Source: Actinomycetota bacterium
GTDB taxonomy: Bacteria; Actinomycetota; Actinomycetes; Propionibacteriales; Propionibacteriaceae
DNA: 64,000 bases
Direction of reading: 5' to 3'
NCBI GenBank assembly: GCA_020161755.1
Contig: JAIUOS010000022.1
Coordinates: 1-64,000, forward strand
Shown: positions 15,515 to 23,658 of the stretch, in pieces
Layout of the letters: every line of letters starts with the position of its first letter
Position numbering within the stretch: position 1 is the first letter of the stretch
The notes under the pieces: model-generated
Told to the model about the DNA's origin: nothing
Database searches by the model: none
Seen by the model: the letters and a program-made list of their open reading frames with translations, nothing else
Made by a program: the position numbers and the translations under genes

Positions 15515-16573
15515 ATGGTGAGGATCACACAGCAGGACATCGCGAAGGTGATGGGCGTGTCGGTCATGACGGTCTCGAACGCCTTCAACCGTCCCGACCA
15601 GCTGTCGGCCGAGCTGCGGGAGAGGGTGCTCGCGCGGGCCGCGAAGATGGGCTACACCGGCCCGGACGCGCTCGCCCGCCAACTGCGCTCGGGGCGCACC
15701 AACACCTTCGCGGTCGCGTTCGAGGAGAAGCTCTCCTACGCGTTCTCCGACCCGTTCTCGGTCGCCTGGCTGGCGGCGTTCAGCGAGGTCATGGAGAAGC
15801 ACCGCGCCAGCATCACGCTGCTCAGCGTCCCGGCCGGGGACGCGGACGCCCTCGGCGCCATCCAGAACGCGGCGGTGGACGGCGTCGCCGGGCTGTGCGG
15901 CAACCAGCCGGCGATGGAACGGGCGCGCCAACGTGGCCTGCCCACCGTGTACTGCACGCTCAACCGGCGCGACGGCTCGCACGAGCCCGGCGACTACGTG
16001 GTGATCGACGACCACGCCGCCGGCAAGGAGCTGGCGCTCCACCTGCGCCGGCTCGGGCACCGCCGGATCTTCCTGCTGGCAGAGGCGGCCTACCCCACGC
16101 AGGCGATCCTCAAGGAGTACCGGCCCGCTGAGTTCGAGACCCTGGTCGACACCTACGCCGACTACGGGTTCGCCGACTACCTGCGGCTGAGCGGAATGGT
16201 CGAGGGGCTCGCCGGCCTCGACGTCACGATCGTGCCGGCCGGTACGAACTCCCGTCGCGCGGGCCACGTGGCCGGCACCCTGGTGCTCGACCGCAGTGAC
16301 CGTCCGACGGCGGTGGTGGCCATGAGTGACGTGATGGCCCTCGGGTTCATGGACGCGTGCCGCCAGCGCGGCCTCGAGCCGGGGGAGGACATCTCGATCG
16401 CGGGTTTCGACGGCCTGCCCGAGACCGCAGAGGCCGGCCTCACCACCGTCCGGCAGCCCGTCCGCGACAAGGGCCGCATCGCCGCCGAACTCCTGCTCGA
16501 CCCGACCCGGACGGCCCGCCGGATCATCCTTCCGCACGAGCTGATCGTGCGGCGCAGTACCCGCCCTGTGTGA
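15515..16573 (+). CDS. LacI-family transcriptional regulator
   Basis: This 352-residue DNA-binding regulator has an N-terminal LacI helix-turn-helix (residues 3-50, ITQQDIAKVMGVSVMTVSNAF) with the hinge helix sequence GPDALARQLRSGRT. A periplasmic-binding-like effector domain follows, with the typical end ISIAGFDGLPETAEAGLTTV. Such proteins repress sugar-use genes until an inducer binds. The start ATG 15515 has AGGAGG 8 nt upstream. No sugar genes adjoin, so the target is unclear; it may control only itself and the small gene downstream, or act elsewhere, for instance on the carbohydrate locus at 26.5 kb. Confidence 0.92.
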   Translation: MVRITQQDIAKVMGVSVMTVSNAFNRPDQLSAELRERVLARAAKMGYTGPDALARQLRSGRTNTFAVAFEEKLSYAFSDPFSVAWLAAFSEVMEKHRASITLLSVPAGDADALGAIQNAAVDGVAGLCGNQPAMERARQRGLPTVYCTLNRRDGSHEPGDYVVIDDHAAGKELALHLRRLGHRRIFLLAEAAYPTQAILKEYRPAEFETLVDTYADYGFADYLRLSGMVEGLAGLDVTIVPAGTNSRRAGHVAGTLVLDRSDRPTAVVAMSDVMALGFMDACRQRGLEPGEDISIAGFDGLPETAEAGLTTVRQPVRDKGRIAAELLLDPTRTARRIILPHELIVRRSTRPV

Positions 16574-16623
16574 CCCGCAGGGCTCGACCCCAACATGCAC
16601 TCAACCGATTCAAGGAGACAACC

Positions 16624-16830
16624 ATGTCCGCATATGTCAGCTTCGCGCCGATCCTGGAGCGCACCGCCGTCGAGAACACGTCCGCGTTCCCCGAGGCGCC
16701 GCAGGTCGTCGAGGCCGCCACTGCCCGTCCCCGGACGGCCCTGGCCGCCCTGCTCCGCCGGACCGCCGACCTCGAGCTCGCCCTCGCCGCTCGCCTGGAG
16801 CGGCGCCCGGCGCAGTGCCTCGCCGCCTGA
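16624..16830 (+). CDS. Small hypothetical protein
   Basis: This 68-residue gene has a strong ribosome site (CAAGGAG, 6 nt before ATG 16624) and follows the LacI regulator by 50 bp, so the two may be cotranscribed. The protein is Ala/Arg/Glu-rich, and its second half looks like one amphipathic helix (TALAALLRRTADLELALAA). There is no signal peptide or membrane segment. It is not recognised. The strength of the ribosome site is the main reason for calling it. Confidence 0.55.
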   Translation: MSAYVSFAPILERTAVENTSAFPEAPQVVEAATARPRTALAALLRRTADLELALAARLERRPAQCLAA

Positions 16831-16843
16831 CCGCTCCGACGGT

Positions 16844-17635
16844 TCAGAGCACGATCACCGAACCGTCGGCCAGGGCCTCGGCCCCGCACGCACCCAGGAC
16901 AACCCGCAGCTCAGCGAGCGGCGGGTTGTCGTGCGCCAGGTGGACGGCGACAACCCGCGTCCGGTCGTCGACCACCCCCGCCTCCCGGAGCCGGTCGACG
17001 GTGGCGGCGAACGTGGCGAAGTGCAGGTGGTGTTCGCCCTTGTCGGTGCGCGGTCCGAAGGTGTTCTCCAGCAGCACGAGGTCGACCCGGCGTCCGGCGA
17101 GCTGCTGCCACGTCGATTCCGGCAGCAGCCCGGTGTCGGTCGCGTACAGCAGGGACGCGTCCGCGTCCTCGACCAGGTAGCACAGCGCCTCGCCGAACGC
17201 CTCGTGGTTGGCGGCGAGCGCGGTCACCCGGTAGCCGGCGAGCTCGAACTCGTCCCCGGCGGTGACCGCGGAGAACCGGACGACCGACTGCTCGGGCGCG
17301 AGCCAGCGCCGGGACCACTCGACCACCGGGGCCGGCCCGACCACGCCCAGCGGCGCGGACGTCACCCACGAGCGGTGCAGGAGCACTGCCGGGTCGAGGT
17401 GGTCGTCATGGGCGTGGCCGGCGAGCACCGCCTCCAGCCCGACGAGGTCGCGGCCCAGCCGCGAGACCTGCCGGGGTGCCTCCGGTCCGGGGTCGATCAG
17501 CAGCCGCCCGTCCACGAGCACCGAGGTCGGCGTTCGCAGCTCGCCGCGATCACGGGCGTCGTCGCAGGTCGCGCAGCGGCAGAACGGGTTGGGGATGCCG
17601 TCCGCGGCGCCGGTGCCCAGCAGCAGCACCTCCAT
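16844..17635 (-). CDS. Metallo-beta-lactamase-fold hydrolase (PhnP-like)
   Basis: This 263-residue cytoplasmic hydrolase has a metallo-beta-lactamase fold. It opens with LLLGTGAADGIPNPFCRCATCDDA, a Cys-rich N-terminal segment seen in PhnP-like phosphodiesterases and in cobalamin-cluster MBL proteins. The metal motif is GHAHDDHLDP (His-x-His-x-Asp-His), a further ligand is the His of AANHEAFGE, the Asp lies in YATDTG and the last His in AVHLAHDN. All metal ligands appear to be present. The substrate is not known. ATG 17635 is taken because the beta-strand at residue 2 is the usual family start. No strong ribosome site is seen. Only 13 bp separate its end from the convergent small gene. Confidence 0.85.
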   Translation of the reverse strand: MEVLLLGTGAADGIPNPFCRCATCDDARDRGELRTPTSVLVDGRLLIDPGPEAPRQVSRLGRDLVGLEAVLAGHAHDDHLDPAVLLHRSWVTSAPLGVVGPAPVVEWSRRWLAPEQSVVRFSAVTAGDEFELAGYRVTALAANHEAFGEALCYLVEDADASLLYATDTGLLPESTWQQLAGRRVDLVLLENTFGPRTDKGEHHLHFATFAATVDRLREAGVVDDRTRVVAVHLAHDNPPLAELRVVLGACGAEALADGSVIVL

Positions 17636-17838
17636 CAGCGTCGTCCGCCCGTTGTCATGACCACAGGCTAGGGCAGGCGGACATGCCTGCGGCCCCGCCG
17701 GGGAAGGTGGGGCCGCGCTCACATGTTGGGGGAACTGGGCTCTGCGTCATCGACCTCCTGTGTGCTCGTTGGTGAGAACTACTCAACCCCCGCCGACTGT
17801 GGGTCGGGGAGCAGGTCCCTGTGGGTCAGCACAGAGTC

Positions 17839-17874
17839 CTTCGTGATATAGTTGAAGCATCAACTACCACGAAG
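17839..17874. promoter_or_regulatory. Nested inverted repeat, MarR-type operator candidate
   Basis: An inner repeat TAGTTGA-AGCA-TCAACTA (17849-17866) is framed by an outer repeat CTTCGTG (17839-17845) and CACGAAG (17868-17874). The site overlaps a TATAGT -10-like box and ends 8 bp before the VOC gene. Nested palindromes of this sort commonly bind MarR-family dimers that sense quinones or electrophiles. Confidence 0.65.
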
Positions 17875-17882
17875 GGCCCGCG

Positions 17883-18791
17883 GTGACCACCGAACTACTC
17901 CCCGCCGACACCCGGATGTCCCGGGTCGCACTTGACGTCGCCGACCTCGACCTGATGACCCGCTTCTACTCCGACGTGCTGCTGCTCGAGCCGCTCGCCC
18001 AGGGCGACGGACGGGTCTCGCTGGGCCGCAACGGCACCGAGCTGGTGGAGTTGCGCCACCGTCCCGACCTGCCGAAGGGGGAGCGACGGACGGCCGGGCT
18101 GTTCCACACCGCCCTGCTGCACCCCGACCAGGCGACGCTGGCGACCGTGCTGGCGTCCGTGGCCACGAACACGCCGCAGCTCTACACCGGCAGCGGCGAC
18201 CACCTCGTCTCCGAGGCCTTCTACCTCGACGATCCCGAGGGCAACGGGGTCGAGCTGTACGTCGACCGCCCGCGCACCGACTGGACATGGGACGGCGCTC
18301 AGGTGCGGATGGCCACGCTGTTCCTCGACCCCAACCGGTTCCTCGCCGATCACCTCACCGACGCCGCCCGCGACTACCTGGAGACCGCGCCCGACCACCG
18401 TCCGGCGTTGTCCGGTGCGGCGGCGCAGGTCGTCGGCCACGTCCACCTCAAGGTCGGCCAGACCGACCGGGCCAAGGACTTCTACGTCGACGGTCTCGGG
18501 TTCGAGGTGACCGCAGACATGCCCGGCGCGCTGTTCGTCTCGGCCGGCGGCTACCACCACCACATGGCGATGAACACCTGGCAGAGCGCGGGCGTGGGGC
18601 TGCGTGCCCCCGGCCTGGGCCTGGGCACGGTGTCGATCGAGGTCCCCGCGGTGGCGGACGTGCTCGCCGCCGCCGAGCGCCTGCGCGTCCGCGGCCTCGA
18701 CGTCGCCCTGGAGACCTCGGCGGACGCCGCCGCGCTCGGCGTCGACGACCCGTGGGGCAACCGAGTGCAGGTCGCCACCGCGTCCCGCTAA
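17883..18791 (+). CDS. VOC-family ring-cleaving dioxygenase-like protein (CatE/MhqO type)
   Basis: This 302-residue protein consists of two vicinal-oxygen-chelate repeats (about residues 12-130 and 170-300), the layout of CatE-type extradiol dioxygenases and of MhqO-like quinone-detoxifying proteins. Visible family features are DLMTRFYSDVLLLEPL, AFYLDDPEGNGVELYVDRP, VGHVHLKVGQTDRAKDFYVDGLGFE, GYHHHMAMNTW and DDPWGNRVQVA. A His that starts the first repeat in many homologues is Val here, and the last Glu ligand position reads Gln, so metal binding may differ. The start is GTG 17883. The operator-like palindrome just upstream supports induction by an aromatic or electrophile. No regulator gene is adjacent. 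Confidence 0.85.
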   Translation: MTTELLPADTRMSRVALDVADLDLMTRFYSDVLLLEPLAQGDGRVSLGRNGTELVELRHRPDLPKGERRTAGLFHTALLHPDQATLATVLASVATNTPQLYTGSGDHLVSEAFYLDDPEGNGVELYVDRPRTDWTWDGAQVRMATLFLDPNRFLADHLTDAARDYLETAPDHRPALSGAAAQVVGHVHLKVGQTDRAKDFYVDGLGFEVTADMPGALFVSAGGYHHHMAMNTWQSAGVGLRAPGLGLGTVSIEVPAVADVLAAAERLRVRGLDVALETSADAAALGVDDPWGNRVQVATASR

Positions 18792-18800
18792 CCCACTTCG

Positions 18801-18856
18801 CCACCGAAACGTCCCCTCGCGCCCGGAATTCCGGGCGCGAGGGGACAATTCGGTGG
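18801..18856. repeat. Intergenic palindrome, family B (copy 1)
   Basis: A perfect 36-bp palindrome (18811-18846) is centred on GGAATTCC and begins and ends with GTCCCC/GGGGAC. It is framed by outer arms CCACCGAA (18801-18808) and TTCGGTGG (18849-18856). It fills the gap between two convergent genes and touches the stop codon of the lyase. Copies occur at 30870-30929 and 45081-45140. Confidence 0.85.
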
Positions 18857-19720
18857 CTAAGCGGGACGGGGGAAGCCCGCCGTCGCCGCCAGGTGGGCGC
18901 TGAGCTCAGGATCGGTCGGCAGGCGGACGCCGTCCAGCTCGACCAGCGGCAGGACGCCGCGCACGGCCGACACCAGCCAGGCCCCGTCCGTGCCCGGCAG
19001 GTCGTCAGGACGGAACAGCGCCTGCCGCGTGCCGACGCCCTGGTCGCTCGCCGCGTCCATGATCACGTCGATCGTCACCGACTCCAGCACGCCGGTGGCG
19101 CCGAGCGGGGTCGTCCAGAGCTGGTCGTCCGCGGCCACCAGGAGGCCGGCGGTCGGACCCTCGAGCAGGTAGCCGTCGGTGGAGGTGAAGACCACCTCGT
19201 CCACGCCGCGCCGGGCGGCCTCGCGCTTGGCGGCCACGTTCACCGCGTAGGACAGCGTCTTGACCCCGCCCAGCAGCCACGGCGCGGCGGCGAACGCGTC
19301 GCTGGCGTAGCCGCGGCTGAGCGTGGCGCCGGTGACGCCCGTCCGGGCCCTGGTCGCGTCCGGGGCGGAGGTGATCGTCAGCAGCGCCGAGGCCCCGGAC
19401 GCGGCCAGCTCGGGTCCGCGGGTGAGCACCAGCTTCAGCACCGCCTCGCCGGGGGCGTCCCACTCGTCGAGGGCAGCGTCGATCAGTGCCCGCCAGGCGG
19501 TCTCGTCGGGCCGGGGCAGCTCGAGTGCGGCCGCCGAGCGCGCGAACCGGGCCAGGTGGCGGTCGAGGTGGTCGACGCGCGCGCGTCCGTCGGCGACCAC
19601 GACGCGAGCGGCATCGAAGCAGCCGTCGCCCCGGGTGAAGCCGAGGTCGTCGGCCACCAGCAGCGGGGTTTCCCGCGGGACGACGCCGCGTCCCAGCACG
19701 GCCACGACCTGTTGCGTCAC
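18857..19720 (-). CDS. Aminodeoxychorismate lyase-like / class IV aminotransferase
   Basis: This 287-residue PLP enzyme belongs to fold-type IV. Its layout fits aminodeoxychorismate lyase (PabC), which releases pyruvate to give p-aminobenzoate for folate. DLGFTRGDGCFDAARV near residue 25 is the family N-terminal signature. The PLP lysine is in GGVKTLSYAVN (about residue 153), and the phosphate loop is GVLESVTIDVIMD (about 205-217). Branched-chain or D-amino-acid aminotransferase activity cannot be excluded. The start is GTG 19720, preceded at 6 nt by TAGGGT (19732-19727), suggesting a leaderless transcript. It is divergent from the DUF6325 gene. Confidence 0.85.
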   Translation of the reverse strand: MTQQVVAVLGRGVVPRETPLLVADDLGFTRGDGCFDAARVVVADGRARVDHLDRHLARFARSAAALELPRPDETAWRALIDAALDEWDAPGEAVLKLVLTRGPELAASGASALLTITSAPDATRARTGVTGATLSRGYASDAFAAAPWLLGGVKTLSYAVNVAAKREAARRGVDEVVFTSTDGYLLEGPTAGLLVAADDQLWTTPLGATGVLESVTIDVIMDAASDQGVGTRQALFRPDDLPGTDGAWLVSAVRGVLPLVELDGVRLPTDPELSAHLAATAGFPRPA

Positions 19721-19726
19721 GGCTAC

Positions 19727-19732
19727 ACCCTA
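19727..19732 (-). promoter_or_regulatory. Likely -10 box for a leaderless lyase transcript
   Basis: On the minus strand TAGGGT ends 6 nt before GTG 19720, with no Shine-Dalgarno sequence between. Confidence 0.45.
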
Positions 19733-19852
19733 GTCAGGACCCGCGCTGGCGAAGGCAGCGGCGCGTCCGGCGTTGTCGCGTCCGGGGGCAGGCAATAGAT
19801 TCGAGGCAGGAGCGGGCAGCGACGGAGCGCCCGCGCCGGAAGGAGCTGGACC

Positions 19853-20278
19853 ATGACCATGGCGCCCGTCGAGGTCATCGCCGTCGCATTCCCGGGGAGC
19901 GCCTTCAACGGCGCGATCCTGCCGGAGCTGCGGCGGCTGATCGACACCTCGACCATCACGATCGTCGACGGGCTGTTCGTCCGCCGCGACCCCGACGGTG
20001 AGCTGTCCTGGCAGGAGCTCGCCGACCTCGACCCCGACCTCGCCGGCCTGCTCGAGCGGGTCGACGGGCTGCTCTCCGACGACGACGTCGAGGAGCTCGC
20101 CGCCGGCCTCGCACCGGGCAGTTCGGCGGCCGTGCTGGCGTTCGAGCACACCTGGATGAACCCGCTGCGGGAGGCCGTGGCCGGCTCCGGCGGGGTGCTG
20201 GTGGCCGACGTCCAGGTTCCGGGCGGGGTCGTCGAGGAGATCCTGAACACCGTCCCTGACGAGGAGGAACAGGCATGA
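19853..20278 (+). CDS. DUF6325-family protein
   Basis: This 141-residue acidic protein of unknown function resembles the DUF6325 family. It starts with a hydrophobic strand (VEVIAVAFPG), followed by a helix and an IVDGLFVRRDPDGELS strand-turn. Two acidic helices and a C-terminal AVLAFEHTWMNPLREAVAGSGG segment come next. A good ribosome site (GGAAGGAG) precedes ATG 19853. Its last 4 bases overlap the start of a SHOCT-domain gene. Proteins of this family commonly sit beside a SHOCT partner in actinobacteria, so the two probably work together, perhaps at the membrane, but no activity is known. Confidence 0.75.
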   Translation: MTMAPVEVIAVAFPGSAFNGAILPELRRLIDTSTITIVDGLFVRRDPDGELSWQELADLDPDLAGLLERVDGLLSDDDVEELAAGLAPGSSAAVLAFEHTWMNPLREAVAGSGGVLVADVQVPGGVVEEILNTVPDEEEQA

Positions 20279-20616
20279 GGCGCAGAGTCGGACGTCCCGG
20301 ACTGCTCGGCACGATGGCCCGCACCGCGGTGATCGCGGGTACCGCGAGCGCGGTGTCCGGGAGCGTGCAGCAGGCGCAGGCCCAGCGGCAGCAGCAGGTC
20401 GCCCAGCAGCAGGCCGCGCAGCAGCAGCAGGCGGCGGAGTTCGCCGCGATGCAGCAGCAGGTGGCCGCGATGCAGGCGCCACCGCCTCCGCCGGCGCCGC
20501 CCGCCGCTCCCGGCGGTGACCTGATGGGTCAGCTCCAGCAGCTGGCGGCCATGCACCAGGCCGGCGTCCTGAGCGACGCCGAGTTCAGCGCGGCGAAGGC
20601 GAAACTGCTGGGCTGA
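20275..20616 (+). CDS. SHOCT-domain protein with glutamine-rich linker
   Basis: This 113-residue protein has a short N-terminal hydrophobic stretch (TAVIAGTASAVSGSV), then a Gln/Ala-rich, probably helical linker (about residues 32-66) and a Pro run. It ends with a SHOCT domain (about 82-113, LMGQLQQLAAMHQAGVLSDAE…AAKAKLLG), a short module often found at protein ends and linked to oligomer formation or membrane association. The start ATG overlaps the stop of the DUF6325 gene (ATGA), so translation is coupled. The basic start (MRRRVGRPG) and Ala-rich stretch could be a membrane-interacting helix. Confidence 0.8.
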   Translation: MRRRVGRPGLLGTMARTAVIAGTASAVSGSVQQAQAQRQQQVAQQQAAQQQQAAEFAAMQQQVAAMQAPPPPPAPPAAPGGDLMGQLQQLAAMHQAGVLSDAEFSAAKAKLLG

Positions 20617-20656
20617 TCCCGCAGGAAGAGGGACCGTCGCCTTTCTGCGGCTGCCC

Positions 20657-20687
20657 GGACCGAAAGGGGACTGTCCCCTTTCGGTCC
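20657..20687. repeat. Intergenic palindrome, family A (copy 2)
   Basis: GGACCGAAAGGGGAC and GTCCCCTTTCGGTCC are perfect 15-bp arms around one T. Compared with copy 1 both arms carry the same A-to-G/T-to-C change, a compensatory pair that keeps the stem. It lies between convergent genes. A weaker stem, CCGCAG…CTGCGG, lies just upstream (about 20619-20651). Confidence 0.85.
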
Positions 20688-20699
20688 ACGTCAGCTGGG

Positions 20700-21005
20700 T
20701 CAGGCCTCGTCGTCCAGGCGGGTGATCTTCACGTGCCACTCGGTGGGGCCCTCGACCAGGTACTCGCAGGCGATCAGCGCGCGCGAGGCGAGCTGGTTCA
20801 GCAGCGGGACGGGGGCGTGCGGGGCCACGATCACCAGCGCGTTGCCCGGACGGATCGCGTCGAACGCGCCGAACACGGCGGCGTGACGGATCGCGTGCGG
20901 GATCTGGCGGACGTCCAGCGCCGGCACCTCCTCGTCATGGGCGCCGCACGCGCAGCCGCCGGCCTTCGGCGTGGACGGCGTCTCGAGGTGGACGAAGTTG
21001 GTCAT
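20700..21005 (-). CDS. DUF2249-domain protein
   Basis: This 101-residue protein carries a DUF2249 domain: LDVRQIPHAIRHAAVFGAFD (about residues 31-50), GNALVIVAPHAPVPLLNQL and a final strand ITRLDDE. The domain has a TusA-like fold and is often found with nitrate/nitrite and nitric oxide genes; its biochemical role is unsettled. The N-terminus has a CACGAHDEE segment with two Cys and a His that might bind a metal. ATG 21005 is chosen because GGAGATCCGC precedes it. The gene follows the copper nitrite reductase by 55 bp and is probably the last gene of that operon. Confidence 0.82.
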   Translation of the reverse strand: MTNFVHLETPSTPKAGGCACGAHDEEVPALDVRQIPHAIRHAAVFGAFDAIRPGNALVIVAPHAPVPLLNQLASRALIACEYLVEGPTEWHVKITRLDDEA

Positions 21006-21060
21006 GCGGATCTCCAATCGGTGTGTTCCCGGGGGTCCGGGAGGTCGGTGGGGGAGCAGT

Positions 21061-23658
21061 TCAGCGGGTGACCACCACAAACCCGTGGGCGCCGCGCTCG
21101 GCGTCCACCATCGCGTGGCTGACCAGCGGGTAGCGGCCGGCCTCGACGAACACGGTCTCGACGAAGCCGCCCTGCGCAGGTTGCAGGCCCAGGGCCTGCG
21201 AGCCGCCGCCGCGGCTGCCGAACGCGTCGCGTCCGCGTCGCAGCAGGTAGCCGCCCTCGCTGTAGACGGTGTCGAACTGGGCGCCGACGATGTGGAAGCT
21301 GCTGGCCCGGTTGGGCCCGGCGTCCAGCACCCAGAACCGGACGCGCTCGCCCACCTTCGCGGTCAGCGGCGCGGTGTCGTAGCCGTTGGCCACCCCGTTG
21401 AACGCCACGTAGCTGGGCTGCTCGGCGTTCACCGCGTCCGCGTTCACTTCGGTCGCGGCGGACGGGTCGGCGGCCGCGGTCTGCAGGTAGGTCTCGGACT
21501 GCACCAGCACGTAGGAGCGGTCGACCGGCGCCAGCCCGTCCGGCTCGATCACGACCGCGCCGAACATGCCGGCCGCGATGTGCGTCGACATCGGCATCGT
21601 CGAGCAGTGGTACATCCAGATGCCCGCGCGGGTGGCGGTGAACCGGTAGACCAGCGTCTCGCCGGGCTGGATGGTCCGCATCGGGCGGTCGGGCGCGAGC
21701 GCGCCGGCGTGGAAGTCGATCGAGTGCCCGATCGTCGCCGAGTTCACCAGCGTCACCTCGAAGATGTCGCCGATGCGTCCGTGAAGCGTGGGGCCGGGCG
21801 CGCGTCCGCCGAACGTCCAGCGGCGCTGCCACACCCCGGGCGCCACCTCGAGCGTGGTCTCCTGGGCGACCAGCGTGACCTTGTGCACCCGTGCCGCCTC
21901 CAGCGGCGGCAGGACGGGGTCGATCACCGCGGGCGCGGTGGGGTCGGCCGACGGCGACGTGCCGTGGTCCATCCCGCCCATGTCGTGGTCGGTGGGGGTG
22001 CTCGTCGGCGTGGCGGACGGGACGCTCCCGGCCACGACCACGTCGAAGACCATGCCCATCTGGCGGTGGCCGATCACCGAGCAGTAGCCCTGCGTGGACG
22101 CCGAGATGACCCCGGCGTCCAGTTCCACGGACGCGCCCGGGCCCAGCCGCGGGGTGTGCGCGGACCCGATCACCAGGTCGTGGGTGTTGGTGTCGGTGTT
22201 CGTCAGGGTCACGACCAGGCGGTCACCGGCGGCCACCGTCACCGAGCCGGGGTGGTACCGCATGCCGCGGATCTCGACCGCGACCGTGACGGTGTGCCCG
22301 GTCGCCGCCACGGTTCCGGCCTGGGACGCGGGCACCGCGCCGGCGGCCTGCGGGTCGAGCCCGACGCCCACCACGGTCGCGGTCACCAGGGCGGTCAGGC
22401 CCGCGATCAGCTGGCCCGCCGAGAACACGGGTGGACGGGCGGGCGCCTCGGGCAGCTCCTGCCCGGCGGCGACCGCGCGCCGGGCGGCCACCGAGGCCCG
22501 GACGCCGCCGACCATCAGGGGCAGGAACGCCACTGCACCGCCGAGGGCGAGCAGCGAGCCGGTCACCTTCACCCAGCTCGGCGTCGGCGCGAACCACAGC
22601 AGCAGTCCGCCGTTGATCGCGACCAGCCGGAACCCGGCGCCGGCATTGAACCAGCGCTGCCCGGCGCGCACCACGGCCGGTCCGCCGCCCAGCACGGACG
22701 GCAGCAGGTAGGACAGCGCCCCGGTGAGCAGCTGGACGGCGAAGCCGGCGCCCAACGCGGCCGCCGGCCAGATGAACTGCTCGCGGATCGCCTCCCAGTC
22801 GCCGGCGCTGACCAGCACCCAGCCTGCCCAGCCGAGGCCGGCCACCAGCCACAGCAGCGACGCGGCCACCGAGGCCGGGGCGAACTCGGTCGGCGGCTTG
22901 GTGCGCAGCGGCAGCCACAGGCCGCGTCCCCACACGCCGAGCCCGCCGAGGTACACCGCCAGCCCGGACGCGGCCAGCCACGGCAGCCCGACGAGGGCGC
23001 CCCCGGCCGCGACGCCGATACCGGCCAGCAGCACCGGCAGGGCCCGCCGGGTCCACAGCTCGGCGGACGCGTCCATCCTGGTCCGCAGCATGGTGGGCCA
23101 CAGGGTCAGCAGGGTGCCGGTGAGCGTCAGCCCGATCCAGCCGAGCACGTTGGTGAGCGCGTGCGCCACCAGCAGCCGGCCGTGCCAGGTGTCGTCCCAG
23201 CCCCACGCCAGCGTGATGCCGAGGCCGACGCCGACGGCCAGGCAGGCGGCCGCGGCCACGTAGTAGCGGACGCTGATCCGGAACCGGGCCGGCAGCGCCG
23301 TCCGCAACATCCGCACCAGCACCACCGCGTGCCAGCCGACCGCGGCTGCGACCAGCAGGCCGCCGGCCAGCGTGAGCGGCCACCAGGTGGTCGGCACGCC
23401 GACGAGCACGCACGCGCTCCCGGCGGTGAGTAGCCCGAGCCGGACGCCCTGGCGGGGAGGGGCCGGCAGGCGCAGCAGGGTGGAGGTGAAGTGGGTGCTC
23501 CACACCAGGATCGAGTGGGTGATCGCGCCGAGCAGGACGAGGTGCAGCAGCAGCCAGGACGAGTCGTCGATCCAGCGGTGGGCCAGCGCGACCACCACGG
23601 CGGCACCGAACCAGCCGATCAGTGGCCAGTCGCGCCACGGGGAGCGGCCGCCCCTCAT
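21061..23658 (-). CDS. Membrane-anchored copper nitrite reductase (NirK-like) fused to cupredoxin and multi-helix domain
   Basis: This 865-residue protein has three parts. Residues 1 to about 440 form a polytopic membrane region of roughly a dozen helices. A cupredoxin domain follows at about 445-550, with blue-copper ligands in THDLVIG and GYCSVIGHRQMGM, then a Met/His-rich linker (HDMGGMDHG). Residues about 580-865 are a two-domain copper nitrite reductase, with HSIDFHAG near 646 and MYHCSTMPMSTH near 683 supplying type 1 and type 2 copper ligands. The likely reaction is nitrite to nitric oxide outside the membrane, with the cupredoxin passing electrons. Other two-domain multicopper oxidases are possible, but the NnrS-like and DUF2249 neighbours favour nitrite. 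ATG 23658 overlaps the upstream stop (ATGA). Confidence 0.85.
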   Translation of the reverse strand: MRGGRSPWRDWPLIGWFGAAVVVALAHRWIDDSSWLLLHLVLLGAITHSILVWSTHFTSTLLRLPAPPRQGVRLGLLTAGSACVLVGVPTTWWPLTLAGGLLVAAAVGWHAVVLVRMLRTALPARFRISVRYYVAAAACLAVGVGLGITLAWGWDDTWHGRLLVAHALTNVLGWIGLTLTGTLLTLWPTMLRTRMDASAELWTRRALPVLLAGIGVAAGGALVGLPWLAASGLAVYLGGLGVWGRGLWLPLRTKPPTEFAPASVAASLLWLVAGLGWAGWVLVSAGDWEAIREQFIWPAAALGAGFAVQLLTGALSYLLPSVLGGGPAVVRAGQRWFNAGAGFRLVAINGGLLLWFAPTPSWVKVTGSLLALGGAVAFLPLMVGGVRASVAARRAVAAGQELPEAPARPPVFSAGQLIAGLTALVTATVVGVGLDPQAAGAVPASQAGTVAATGHTVTVAVEIRGMRYHPGSVTVAAGDRLVVTLTNTDTNTHDLVIGSAHTPRLGPGASVELDAGVISASTQGYCSVIGHRQMGMVFDVVVAGSVPSATPTSTPTDHDMGGMDHGTSPSADPTAPAVIDPVLPPLEAARVHKVTLVAQETTLEVAPGVWQRRWTFGGRAPGPTLHGRIGDIFEVTLVNSATIGHSIDFHAGALAPDRPMRTIQPGETLVYRFTATRAGIWMYHCSTMPMSTHIAAGMFGAVVIEPDGLAPVDRSYVLVQSETYLQTAAADPSAATEVNADAVNAEQPSYVAFNGVANGYDTAPLTAKVGERVRFWVLDAGPNRASSFHIVGAQFDTVYSEGGYLLRRGRDAFGSRGGGSQALGLQPAQGGFVETVFVEAGRYPLVSHAMVDAERGAHGFVVVTR

